64,000 bases of DNA from Amphiura filiformis (taxonomy: Eukaryota; Echinodermata; Ophiuroidea; Amphilepidida; Amphiuridae), in the NCBI RefSeq assembly GCF_039555335.1, contig NC_092640.1, positions 33,535,887 through 33,599,886 on the forward strand, written 5' to 3'. A model generated the notes under the pieces. The model worked only from the letters and a program-made list of their open reading frames with translations. It was not told the DNA's origin and did no database searches. Positions 46,903-57,990 of this stretch are shown here, one piece after another. Within the stretch, counting starts at the first letter, position 1, and the number at the start of each line of letters is the position of its first letter. Position numbers and translations under genes: made by a program.

Positions 46903-47395
46903 TAAAAAGGTTTAGGAAATTGCAATTTTTCCTGCTTGCTGCGCTCGCGACATAGGCCTACATCTAGACCATTTAAGATTTGGAATTTGGGATCCCAAAT
47001 AATTTTTGGCGGGCCGAGAGGGGGGGCAAGCGATTTTGGCGGGCCGAGAGGGGGGGCAAGTGATTTTTGGCGAGCCGTTCGGAAATTTTACCACCGGGGG
47101 GGGGGGGGGCTCATAATTATTGCACAGCCCCTGATCAATCAGTAATAAATTAGGGAGTTGGTAAAACTGTTCGCAATAAAAACTCGGAGGGTGGTGATGC
47201 ATTTTGTAAACTTGCATTTAGGCCCTATTTACGAATTAACCGCGAAACACGGGTGACCGCTAGTTGAACAAATTCACAAGAAGTGCAATGTAGTCATTCT
47301 CCGGAGGGAATCGGCTCTGATTGCTAAACATAAAACTCTCACACCTTACGGTCTTAATGTTGATGAATAAGTTTGCATATAATTTGTAACCTTAA

Positions 47396-47758
47396 GGGGG
47401 TACTACACCCCTCAATAAATTTGTGACTATTTTTGCATTTTTCTCAAAAACTAATAACACCCTGGTAACAAAAGTTATGTATATTATAGGGGCAAGGAAT
47501 CCGATTACTACACTGGAATTTCAGTGACCCAAGACAAGCGGTTCGACACTTGTGATAGAAAATGAGGTACCGCTAGGATGTATACCCTCATTTCCTATCA
47601 TATTTACTGAACCGCTTGTCTTGATTCACTGAAATTTCAGTGTAGCAATTGGATTCCTTGCCCCAATAATATACATAACTTCTGTTACCAGTGTAGTATT
47701 AGTTTTTGAGAAAAATGCAAAAATAGTCACAAATTTACCACAGGGGTGTAGTACCCCC
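47396..47758. mobile_element. TTAA-flanked palindromic MITE, copy 1
   Basis: GGGGGTACTACACCCCTC and its complement GGGGTGTAGTACCCCC end the element, and TTAA stands on both sides (47392-47395, 47759-47762). The arms (TTTTTGCATTTTTCTCAAAAA, ATTATAGGGGCAAGGA) pair along most of their length. TTAA is the piggyBac target, so a piggyBac-type MITE is likely. Confidence 0.85.
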
Positions 47759-48020
47759 TTAAGAACTGTTTTAATAAATACTGCGTAACCTTTTAAAAGA
47801 ACCTGGGCGACGAGCTGTACGTTCGCCGCCTATATTTCAAACAAAATATTTTGTTATGCGTGTGTTGCCGTTTCCGTCGTTCAAAACACGTTTTCTCATC
47901 AATTTCCGTTATGTAAGTTTGTTTATCATAGTAATTTTGTTATTCCTATGTTTATAAAAGTCTATGTGTTCAGCTTACATGACATGTGTCGATATCTTTT
48001 CCGTTGTTTCACGATCGTAT

Positions 48021-49218
48021 ACATATGATAACAAGCGGCTACGGGACGACAGGTAACCTTCCGCTCAGCTATTGTTGTCACGCAGTAATCCGTCATTGAC
48101 CGCTATCCTGTGAATCGACATCTATTCTAATTGATCGATTGATCCAATAATAATAATATTAATAATACAAATTTATTCTGATGGTGGAATTTTCTTTCTT
48201 TACTTTATTTCTGATCATTAGTTTCTGTTTGTTAGGCCAACACTTATTATTTTCTTCTTTCTTCCTTTCATTTTGTTTATTCTTCTCATCACGGAGAATT
48301 TATTTTTCCTTTTCTTCAAAATATGTAGTTCTTTTCGTTTTTATTCGATTTTTCATGATTTAATTTGTCTTATTTTCTTCTCTTTTCTTTTGCTTTTATC
48401 TTTTTCTCTTTATTCATTTCTTTGTACGCATTTGCTTGCATTAAAGCCCTATTTGTTTTAATACTTTATCAAATATTTTTTCTTCTTTCATTTAGTAATT
48501 CTTTATATAGGCCCTATTATTTTTTTTTATTTTATTTTAGATTTTCTTTTTCTGTTCTCGTCACCGGGTTCTCGTCGGCTTTCTGCCTATTTCTTCAAAA
48601 ATAAATATTTCTTTTCTCCTTGTGATTGAAATTTCTCATTCCTTTTTTATTATTGGCCTATTTTAACTTTGATCATACAGTTTTCTTTATAAGACACAAT
48701 TACTTACTTTATTATAAGTAGGCCTATAATATTTTTACTTCTTAACCTATTATAATGCTATAGGCCTATACTATTATGATATATTTCAGCTTTTTTTTAT
48801 TTTATTTTATTTAATGTAATTTTATTTTGTGTTTGTTTTATTTCAATTTTGATTTGAGATTTGTACAAGCATTAGGGCGGGCCTATATACATAATTCTAC
48901 TTTAAATGTTTATTTTCTCTTTAATTATGAATTAATTAAATGTATTTATTATTATTTTTTTACAATTAATTATGTATATATATATTTATTCATCATTTTA
49001 TTTCTCTTCTTTCTTTCTTTCTTGTTTCTTTTCTTTTTTTTCTTTCTTTTTTTCCCTCAAACTATTTCGGCATATTCGGCCCAGCATCGTGACCCCGACT
49101 TCCGACTTCCGATCGATCATTGAATGGATAACGGTCACAGGCACAGAGAGAGAACAATAGCTGAGTGCTTTGATTGACAAGGTTACCTGTCGTCCCGTAG
49201 CCGCTTGTCATATGATAT
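48021..49218. mobile_element. TIR element with T-rich interior
   Basis: The inverted ends share AAGCGGCTACGGGACGACAG and GTAACCTT (48032-48060, 49179-49212), with a weaker match continuing inward for about 60 bp (CTCAGCTATTGTT/AACAATAGCTGAG). The interior (about 48181-49060) is a T-rich low-complexity tract that makes many spurious short frames. No transposase. Confidence 0.7.
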
Positions 49219-49276
49219 TGTTGTCATGTCAATGTCATGTATAGGTATGCTAGACTAATTCCAATCAGCCGTCTAA

Positions 49277-49605
49277 ATAAATAAATAAATAAATGTTGTT
49301 TGATTTAACGTGCGCTTCAGCTAGGCATGGCCTTAATTATCAGCACACTTCAACAATTATTCCGCTGCCATTAGGATATATCAGAATCATTTCCGCTTCA
49401 CCAAGTCCGCAACTGATGCGCAGGTACTCTCAGCGACTTAGATTGTGATTACCCCAGCAGCTCCCCATTTTACACTTGGGTGGAGTGAAGCAATTGGGAA
49501 TTAAGCTATCTTGCTCAAAGACGCAACACACTGGCCGTGGTGGGGCTCGAACCCGCAACCTTCCGATCATGAAGCTCGCGCCCTAACCATTGGGCCACCG
49601 TGCTA
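49277..49605 (-). mobile_element. tRNA-derived SINE inserted in a copy of the 41.5 kb repeat
   Basis: Minus strand: AGCACGGTGGCCCAATGGTT is the box A head and GCGGGTTCGAGCCCCACCAC the box B. The core AAATGGGGAGCTGCTGGGG is shared with the SINE at 16977. The 3' end is a (TTTA)n tail at 49277-49300. The flanks GACTAATTCCAATCAGCCGT|CT and ACACTTCGCATGTACT are contiguous at 41568-41600, giving an empty-site comparison. Confidence 0.85.
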
Positions 49606-50085
49606 CACTTCGCATGTACTGTCATGCTTCGTAGTGACGACTGATTATCTTACAGCCCAAATTTTTTGCTGCTTCGACCAACATTACTTTGTCTACCCTT
49701 AAGTCCTACATGCCAATCGCCGGTGTTTTGTTTTACTTTGCTCGCTCCGCCACCGACTAAATTGTCATGTGGATCTTTATTTTATGTTAATTTACTTTTT
49801 ATTATATTATTTTTTATCATTTATTATTATTATTATTTATTTATTTTTTCACATTTTTTTCTTGTGTCATTTGTTTTGTAGTTCCTGAAGAAGACAATAA
49901 CGTCGAAAGCTCGAACAATGTAAATAAATGTACAAACTGTTCCTGCTACGTCCATGTTGTGTAAATTTCTCACAAATATAAATAATTGCATCATGACATG
50001 CTCCGAAAGTGTAAGGGCTAACAAATTTCTCTCGCTATATGCACGAATGGAAATACCCATCCGATGATCCGATCGTCTACCCAGG
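49606..50085. other. No gene; repeat remainder
   Basis: Starts with the second half of the repeat split by the SINE (to about 49660, CTTCGTAGTGACGACTGATT). At about 49885 there is CCTGAAGAAGACAATAACGT followed by CGAAAGCTCG, a motif I have considered below. The rest is T-rich. Confidence 0.45.
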
Positions 50086-51091
50086 CAGGGGCGGCGCCAT
50101 TAGGGGGGCAAGGGGGCAATTGCCCCCTATGATTTTCAAAAAGAGGTAAAAGGAAGGAAAAAGAGAAAGAGAAGAAGGAGAGAGAAAAGGGAGGGGAGAA
50201 AAAGAGAGGAGGGAGAAGAAGAAAAGGAGCCATTCCCCTCCTTGTCCACGGTTAGAAGGAGGAACCCCCCCCTTCGGACATCTTGCCCTTGTGGGATGCT
50301 GACCTATGCGGTTTTAAAGTTGTTGGTGTTTTTTTTTGCTCGCTACGCTCGCAAAGTGGACCTTTTCAGCTTTTAGTGATTAGGGGCGACTACCTCCCGC
50401 CTATGCACTTGATTGCGGCTTTCAATTTGAAATATTTCCAACCTCAAGACGGGTAGGCCTACCCCATTCATATCATTTTATCGTGCAAATTTATATAAAA
50501 AAAACCCGCATATTTACAATGCAACTGACTTAACATACCCGCTTATGCACCAGAGGCGAGATCTGACCCGGTGTGGGGTATAAATCCCCCAATATTTTGA
50601 TAGGGTAGATGGTCCATACAATCATTCCCCAATGTTGACGCCTGTATGTGAGTTTCTGTCCAAAGTAATCTCATATTTGGCCATTTTAGCCTAAAAGTGC
50701 CAAATTTTTTAAGCGCTTCATGCGACTTTTATTTAACGCTTTCCACCATATTTCACTTCGTGCAAATTTGTACCATGAATATTTTGTTGTCAAAAGGTGC
50801 TGGATTTTTCCATGCCTAAAACCAGCGGGTTGAAAGTCGGGCCCGTGAATGAAATCCATAAAAATATGCGGTTGGAAAATAAATAAATAACCCTAGAACG
50901 GGTGAAAATGGTGCATCAAATGGCTTAATTTGTGCTTTCATTTTGAAAATTTTCTAAATTCTGAGGGGGGCACATCCCCCCTCAGACACCCCCCTGCGTC
51001 GCGCAAGCGCGACGGGCAGCGCTGTCGCGCTCCATACAAAATTTCCAAAATTGTTTTGCCCCCCTATCAAAATACCCTGGCGCCGCCCCTG
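50086..51091. mobile_element. 1 kb hAT-like element, TSD TACCCAGG
   Basis: CAGGGGCGGCGCCA and its complement TGGCGCCGCCCCTG are perfect inverted ends. TACCCAGG stands at 50078-50085 and 51092-51099. Inside the left end is a G-run then C-run hairpin (GGGGGCAATTGCCCCC). A GA-rich tract follows at 50140-50230. No transposase frame, so non-autonomous. Confidence 0.9.
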
Positions 51092-51588
51092 TACCCAGGG
51101 TAACCTTACCCTGGGTAGACTCTATATTCCTTCATATATCTGTATATATATCCGTGTGCTGTTACTAACCATGCTAACAGGGAATATTACGTATGACTTC
51201 TTGCCAACGTGTAATGTCTATGAAAATGATACGCCTATGAACATTATACATCTTTTGCAGTGTCAACCCAAGGTGACCGTTGAAGACATCTTGTCAACTT
51301 CAGTTAGATTAGTGTGCTAGTCACGATGTACACTTTAATACATATATGAACTTGAAAGATGAACATAGTTGAAATGCTACATTTTGGGAAATTTAGATAT
51401 GTCCAATTTAGGCGCTCAATATATTGTCAAAAATGTTACAGGTATATTAATACTCAACTTTCTAATCTTTTCTATTACCCAGTACTGGTATATATACAGG
51501 GTGTATCAAAATGATTGGTACCGGGCTATGTGACATTTTCAAAAATATATCAAAAATATAAAATTGCTAATTAATATAGTTTTTGTAA

Positions 51589-54522
51589 GATGATCGGTAT
51601 ACCCAATGATCGTAAGTGAGGGTATGCTGTGAAACTAGTAGTAACGGTTGTCTTTTCCAGAGGTCTATACTTTGAATTTGTTTCTTACGCTCACCTGTAA
51701 TGGGTTTGAGCACTTTTAATTCCAAAGTTAGTCACCTGAAAAACAATACTTGTTATATTACGCCCCCACTATTTATAGTGGTTGAGCACTTTCGACTACT
51801 TTTGGAGTAAAGACTGTGCTGGGAAGTGGCTTTGTCATGGTTCTGACACCACAGAATGTATATACTTGTATATGCATTTCTGTTAAGTTAAAACCATGAC
51901 AAATTATCCGCCTGATGATCGGTATACCCAATGATCGTAAGTGAGGGTATGCTGTGAAACTAGTAGTAACGGTTGCCTTTTCCAGAGGTCTATACTTTGA
52001 ATTTGTTTCTTACGCTCACCTGTAATGGGTTTGAGCACTTTTAATTCCAAAGTTAGTCACCTGAAAAACAATACTTGTTATATTACGCCCCCACTATTTA
52101 TAGTGGTTGAGCACTTTCGACTACTTTTGGAGTAAAGACTGTGCTGGGAAGTGGCTTTGTCATGGTTCTGACACCACAGAATGTTTATACTTGTATATGG
52201 TCATTTTCACAGTAAAGGGTGTAACTTTTGATTTTTAGGGTCAAAATTTCAAACCACTTAAATATGTTTCTGTTTACTGAAATCATGCATAGAAGCAACT
52301 TAAATTCCAGTAAAATAATGTTTCAAGGCTTAAACCTTTTGATTTCTAATAAAAAATTGACATTTCCATAACATTTTGGTTAAAATCTAAAAAAAAATGT
52401 ATTTTACATAACCTCAGAAAATTATAACATGAAAGCTGGAATACATGTGAAATCCCATACCAAAGTAAGTCAACAGATATAAGTTAAATTTTATACCATG
52501 TTTTGCTATGTTTGTAATTGCAGTTTTGAAAATTTTTAACATCAAGTGTCATTTACAATGGAAATTTCCAAACCTTAAACATATTTTTTAAGTTTTAATT
52601 GGGTTCCTAAAATAATTTGAATGTCTAACTTCATGTACAAATACTACTTGATGAAAGGAACCTCCCAGCCAAGTTTCACAGAAATTGGAGTTATTTTTTA
52701 GAATTGGCAATTCAAGCGATTTGTGTTTCGGAGGCTTCAGTTAACAACACAGGTGATCATAAAAGTAAAATATTTGGCTAACTACTACAAGTTGACATAA
52801 AAAATAGGTAAAAAATATCACAATTACCAATTTTCATGCTTTGCTTCTAAGTATTGAATTTCAGTTGTGACAAAAATTAAATTATCACAGCAAGTCATTT
52901 TTTTTTTTTTTTCGGAGGCTTCATGTTAACAATTGTTAAACATTGCATAAGTAGTTTTTTTGAAAACAACAGTGTTGGGATCATCTAAGCTGTTATTTTC
53001 TTGTGTGTATTGAATCAATGATTCTATGCGGCAGATATTGTAGATTTATCACATGTTAATTTTTTCACCCATTCGTTAAGTATGGTGTTTTTTGCATGTG
53101 AAGCCTCCGAAACAGGCTTTTTTGGGTATCAGTATATTTTTCAAACATTAACCATAATGTCAATTTTTTTTTAATTTATGACATTCTGCACATATCAAGT
53201 AATAATTACAATGCAGATATCAGTATGAAACACACCAATTTAGATATGCATAGATGATAATTAATCTTATTGTTGTTTCGGAGGCTTCATTTGTTTCGGA
53301 GGCTTCAATTGTTAACGGAAAGTTTGTATTGGGTCCCATTTTCAAACGGTGATATATATCTCCACGATTTAAAAACATGTGACTTGAGGATCTACTTTGC
53401 TACATTTTGATAAATAGATTGGATGAGCTCTTTTATTTATATTTGCACAAGCTTGCTGAACAGTTTGTTTCGGAGGCTTCAAAAAAGATAACGGAAAAAC
53501 GGCTCTTTGAAGTCAAGATTTTATAAAAATTTTAAAAGCTTGCAAATCGACTAATTTTTGTTACCCATTTCAAGTTAAGATAACAACTGTTATGAATCAA
53601 GAAGAAGTGAAGAAATAACCAAGAATTATGAACCAAAGCTACACCCACAAAGTTTGTTAACAATTGTTAACGGAAAATGAAGCCTCCGAAACGACAAATA
53701 TCAAGTCCGGTTCTCAAAAATACAGGGCTGTTCACAATTAAATCTAATGTGGCAGTGTTTACTGAACATATGACTGTACTTTCAGGATAAGAAAAATTAT
53801 CCATGAACTAACTGAAGAAAACACAGGGTTTTACAAAAATGTTACTGTTTTTATGGTTTTTCAAAATGGCAATATTAAGTACATTTAAGCCTGCTAAAAC
53901 TGAACGCAGTAACTCCCAAAGCTGATTATGCTACCCAAGGTAGCTGCTAACTAGATGACTTATGTGGCCAAAAATCATGGAATTCTGTGGCTTTATTAGA
54001 ACACTACGGATTAAAATGTTAAAAATCCAAAGTTACACCCTTTACCGTGAAAATGACCATATGCATTTCTGTTAAGTTAAAACCATGACAAATTATCCGT
54101 CTGATGATCGGTATACCCAATGATCGTAAGTGAGGGTATGCTGTGAAACTAGTAGTAACGGTTGCCTTTTCCAGAGGTCTATACTTTGAATTTGTTTCTT
54201 ACGCTCACCTGTAATGGGTTTGAGCACTTTTAATTCCAAAGTTAGTCACCTGAAAAACAATACTTGTTATATTACGCCTCCACAATTTATAGTGGTTGAG
54301 CACTTTCGACTACTTTTGGAGTAAAGACTGTGCTGGGAAGTGGCTTTGTCATGGTTCTGACACCACAGAATGTATATACTTGTATATGCATTTCTGTTAA
54401 GTTAAAACCATGACAAATTATCCGTCTGATGATCGGTATACCCAATGATCATAAGTGAGGGTATGCTGTGAAACTAGTAGTAACGGTTGCCTTTTCCAGA
54501 GGTCTATACTTTGAATTTGTTT
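51589..54522. repeat. 325 bp tandem array (about 3.3 units), interrupted
   Basis: GATGATCGGTATACCCAATG starts units at 51589, 51914, 54103 and 54428. With the 1864 bp insertion removed the period is 325-326 bp. The units are near-identical by eye (for example CCCCCACTATTTATAG against CCTCCACAATTTATAG in one unit). The last unit stops at about 54522. Confidence 0.9.
52198..54059. mobile_element. TGGTC-ended TA-flanked element with TTTCGGAGGCTTCA repeats
   Basis: TGGTCATTTTCACAGTAAAG and its complement (one mismatch) end the element; the inverted match runs about 40 bp. It sits inside a 325 bp unit: TGTATA|...|TATGCA here is TGTATATGCA in the uninterrupted unit, so TA was duplicated. Inside, TTTCGGAGGCTTCA occurs seven times in both orientations (about 52726, 52910, 53099, 53276, 53294, 53468, 53678). 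GTTAAC and TTAACGGAAA words often lie beside it. No transposase. Confidence 0.85.
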
Positions 54523-55101
54523 TTGTAATATAAATAGAAAGGGGCATATATTAACTTATTGATCTATTAATCTGAAGTTGATAGGTTGATGCATCTGGGA
54601 GCTATTGTCATTTAAACGAAGATCGACGTAATCATGGTTTTACTTACACAACACAAGATGAATAGGTTCACTGCTTGAACCATTTATTGCATACATACTC
54701 TTCTTTCACCCCACCTAAATTATTCAAGTCAATAATATTACTCTCAAGCCATAAATATTGTTTATTACATCAATATATATTATGAATGAAGGAAAATATT
54801 AAACATTTCCATGATTTTCAACATATCATCCTCACAAGGTATTTGCAGTAAAATAGAGCTTTGAAAATGGTGCGCTACTGATCCAGCGTTACGATGAAAA
54901 GTGTAAAAACACCTACTTTCCTTTAGAATCATGTAACTTCTGAATAGAATGAGCTATCTTTATGATCTAAAATTCTTAGAGAAGATAAAACTACTATAAT
55001 TACAAATATTTAAACAATTAACCTCAAACTGGCACAAACATATACAAAACAAATCGGCAAAAACGAGAAGTCTTCGGTACCAATCATTTTGATACACCCT
55101 G

Positions 55102-55870
55102 TATTTACTTTATTCTTACTTTATCTTTTTATTTTCTTTATCTTTCTAACATTCCAAACACCGGCCAAACCCCGGCCAAACCCCATCTCTTCTCACTCTT
55201 CATTCTGAACTTACATGTACTGTGTTATCATGGTTATGGATAAATAAAACTGTACATATTAAATTGTAAATACCAACTTGGACTACCGGTACATGTACCA
55301 CGGCCATGTCCACGCTACGGACGTTCCGTGCTGTGTAAACACTGGGAACGCATAATGTCATACTCATGAACTGGTCATGCTGGTCGGGGGTTTCCAAACA
55401 AACAAACAAACACCACCAAACATTAATGTTTTGACCTAGTCCGAATAATCAGACCCAGAACAAATTATTAATTTCTGACATTATCGTGTACTGGGTCTGA
55501 ACTGTTTTCATTCGAAATCTTGATGGCAAATTGGACAATAGAAGCACATGGTCAAAAAATAATCCCCTATTCATGTTGCGTGAATCACTGATTTAGTCTC
55601 TATTGTGGACCATCCTTTTGATACTTGAGTATTTGGACAAGCGGAACAGGTTTGACAGGCCCCTTTGTCTACCTCTCTGTTTGTAAACAAACGAGGAGGT
55701 CGAAATCGTCCTCCTCGCCGAATACGAAAGTCAGCGTAATAGTACGGCACTAGTTTTGACCCAGGAATTAAATGTACATGTATAAGAACAGCTCTAGGGT
55801 GTACATATATCGTAATGCTATATCAAAGTCTATATCACATTGTCTACCCAAAGGTATATACATGTATATA
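55102..55870. other. No gene recognised
   Basis: A CAAA microsatellite at about 55394-55412 and a small CGAGGAGG/CCTCCTCG hairpin at about 55692. The stretch GTTTGTAAACAAAC (about 55680) is a palindrome. No exon can be supported. Confidence 0.45.
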
Positions 55871-56462
55871 CGAGGGGTATCAAAAAGTTTAGAAATCGCC
55901 CAGAAGTGAAAGAGCTATATCAATGAAATTTTGTCAGTGCAATCACTGGTCCTTATGTACATTATGGTCCAAAATGGACTCATAAGTATGTTTACTTTTT
56001 TTTACAGGAGCTAGATGTCACTACCTGCCTATGTAACCGCATAACCAGCAAAATGGAGAAAATTGAGGCATGCAGCATGATGAAGTTCCATTTTAAGGGT
56101 TACAGTGCCCAGAACATCCGTGATAAAATAAAAATTCCTTTTCCAAAAAGCGACCGTGACATATCACAATCACCACCAAGATAACTTTCATTTCATCATC
56201 AATTTTCTAGGCACTGCAACCCTTCAAAAGCAGGATCTTAATAATGCTGCTTGCCTCAATTTTCTCAATCTTGCAGTTTATGCGCAGTAACTGGGGCAGC
56301 AGGTTATTGGCATCTAGTGCCACCTGTAAAAAAAAGTAAACATACCTATGAGACAATTTTTGGACCATAATGTACATAAGGACCAGTGATTGCACTGACA
56401 AAATTTCATTGATATAGCTCTTTCACTTCTGGGCGATTTCTAAAACTTTTGATACCCCCTCG
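55871..56462. mobile_element. Palindromic mariner derivative (two 5' ends head to head)
   Basis: CGAGGGGTATCAAAAAGTTT and its complement end the element, with TA on both sides. The arms are about 190 bp. Each arm carries the beginning of a mariner-type transposase: left, ATG at 56053, MEKIEACSMMKFHFKGYSAQ; right (minus strand, about 56280-56215), IEKIEASSIIKILLLKGCSA. Mariner transposases start with this kind of E-x-R/K-x(3)-K-x(3)-GxS helix. The rest of the gene is absent from both arms, so it is a foldback deletion product. Confidence 0.85.
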
Positions 56463-56813
56463 TATATAGCTATTTATAATATCAAATGCACTAGTATTAA
56501 TTCGTCGATCGCAACACATAGTGGCGTACGTGAAGGGCAAAATACGTCTCCGAGCAAAACGTTTTTGAAGGATATGCTACTAGTAACTGTTACTGAGTCG
56601 ATACTCGTCTATTGTTATCTCTCATCAGTGACCCGATTCCATTTGAAATTGGAAGTTTAAGGTTCAAACTATTACACTGTATCTTTAATAGTAAATAAAA
56701 AATAACTATTATAGGATAATAGTTAACTCTAAACCTGTACGCCACTATGTGAAACGGAAACTTTGAAAAATCACTCTACGCCACTACATGTATGTCTTGC
56801 GACCGACAAATTG

Positions 56814-57800
56814 ATCATTTAGTGGAACAGTTAGGTAACATATTGTGTACAGAAGATCCCTGATTGTCCCTTCCCATTAAGGTATAAAATCAATATGTGG
56901 TTTGAAAAGGTATACTAAACATTTATTAATGTTGTTTTAACATTTCAGATATACATTGTACTGATCCACAGAGACAGAAGCCAGTGAGGACTGTGGTATT
57001 GTATTGCTTGCAGCTTCACTCCAGGACATCTATGCTAGAGTTAACTTTTATGGTGAGTTTGAGGTGCATGCAGTCACTTGATCTACATCTTTAAATGTTC
57101 TTGGGTTAATCTAAAGTTCACTATGTAAATACATGTTGGCAATGAAACGCTTGAAACCATTTACTTGTACATAAATGTTTTGCCATCAGAAGTGCATGGG
57201 TCGCATCGGAACTCACACCGAAGAGAAATCCTTTGAGTGTGAGTTCTGTTAGAAATGTTTTAGTCAGAACTTTGATCGTGAAAGGCATATCAGAACTCAT
57301 ACCAAAGAGAAACCCTATAAGTGTGAGCACTATCAGAAATGTTTTAGCCATAACTGTAATCTTAAAGGGCATTATCAGATATGCTAAGAAATCTGTTGCT
57401 CCAAAGCAATCTCATCAACCCTTTAAAGCCATACTAAAGTAAAATGCAAATTTCTTTTAACAAATTTGGCATACTCCTCATGCTCCGACCATGAACTACT
57501 GTGTCAACATAATTATACTAAAATAATTGTTGACTGGCTGCAGTCACATGATAATTACGTCAACCGTCCTTTGCACATACACACACATTTGTAAGCCACT
57601 GTCCCACTAAAATATGATCGACTGAGAAGTTCAGACAGCATAATAATGCTGACCCGACTGATCTTTGCGTGAACACCCACATTTGTTTGTAATGTCGCTG
57701 TACCAGTACATTGTATAATTGTGAATGTATGTTAGGCCTGCATAGATTGCATATACTTGACATCGCGAATGTTATACATGAGGACGGATGCTTAAAATAA
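56814..57800 (+). pseudogene. C2H2 zinc-finger paralogue 1, degenerate
   Basis: This unit parallels the main gene. It has the same upstream block (AGATCCCTGATTGTCCC..., 56850), the same acceptor TTTTAACATTTCAG (to about 56948), and an exon coding SED....LLAASLQDIYAR with a GTGAGT donor near 57050. Then come ATGTTGGCAATGAAACG and remnants of three fingers (57215-57390: [19 protein letters not shown], then [17 protein letters not shown]). A stop replaces the second half of a Cys-X2-Cys, and a frame ends by 57386. The 3' UTR (57470-57800) matches the one after the main cluster and includes AATAAA near 57793. Confidence 0.75.
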
Positions 57801-57990
57801 AAAAGACAATATTCCTCATATTCAGAATACAATTTGGGATGTCTGATGTGCTCTCAGGTCCAACAAAAATACTTGCAAAGGTTATATAAGACAAAAAAGT
57901 AGTGTATTGATATAGAATGGTATGCACGCAGATGGGCGCAGTACTAACACTAGTTGTGCGTTGCGTAATGCGTAACGGGGGCACACTTAA

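Larger units (their letters stand above)
45921..47131. mobile_element. TGA-flanked C/G-rich foldback element (outer)
   Basis: The ends AGGGCTGTGCAATAATTACG and TAATTATTGCACAGCCCC are inverted, with TGA at 45918-45920 and 47132-47134. Just inside are arrays of GGGGGG(C)AAGAAATTTTTGGC units at 45960-46050 and again at 47005-47075. The centre was entered by the element at 46093-46902. One more end of this family (GGGGTTGTGCAATAATTATA, preceded by TAA) begins at 63966. Confidence 0.85.
51497..55101. mobile_element. 3.6 kb TA-flanked mariner-like TIR element
   Basis: CAGGGTGTATCAAAATGATT then GGTACC and its exact complement end the element (at least 26 bp perfect), and TA stands on both sides. 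The end sequence and TA target fit the Tc1/mariner superfamily. There is no transposase; the body holds a 325 bp tandem array split by the element at 52198-54059. The element at 21332 has related ends. Confidence 0.85.

Noticed and set aside
48181-49120. Several Phe/Leu/Ser-rich frames resembling membrane proteins
   Set aside because: They come from a T-rich low-complexity tract inside a TIR element; no start context, domain or splice sites.
49880-49920. CTGAAGAAGAC...GTCGAAAG as a hammerhead-ribozyme core of a Penelope-like element
   Set aside because: The CUGANGA and GAAA boxes are present, but the first pair of stem II would be A-C and I find no clear stems I and III; a covariance-model search (Rfam hammerhead) would decide.
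55679-55693. GTTTGTAAACAAAC as a forkhead-type regulatory palindrome
   Set aside because: A single short palindrome in AT-rich DNA without a nearby gene start is not evidence.
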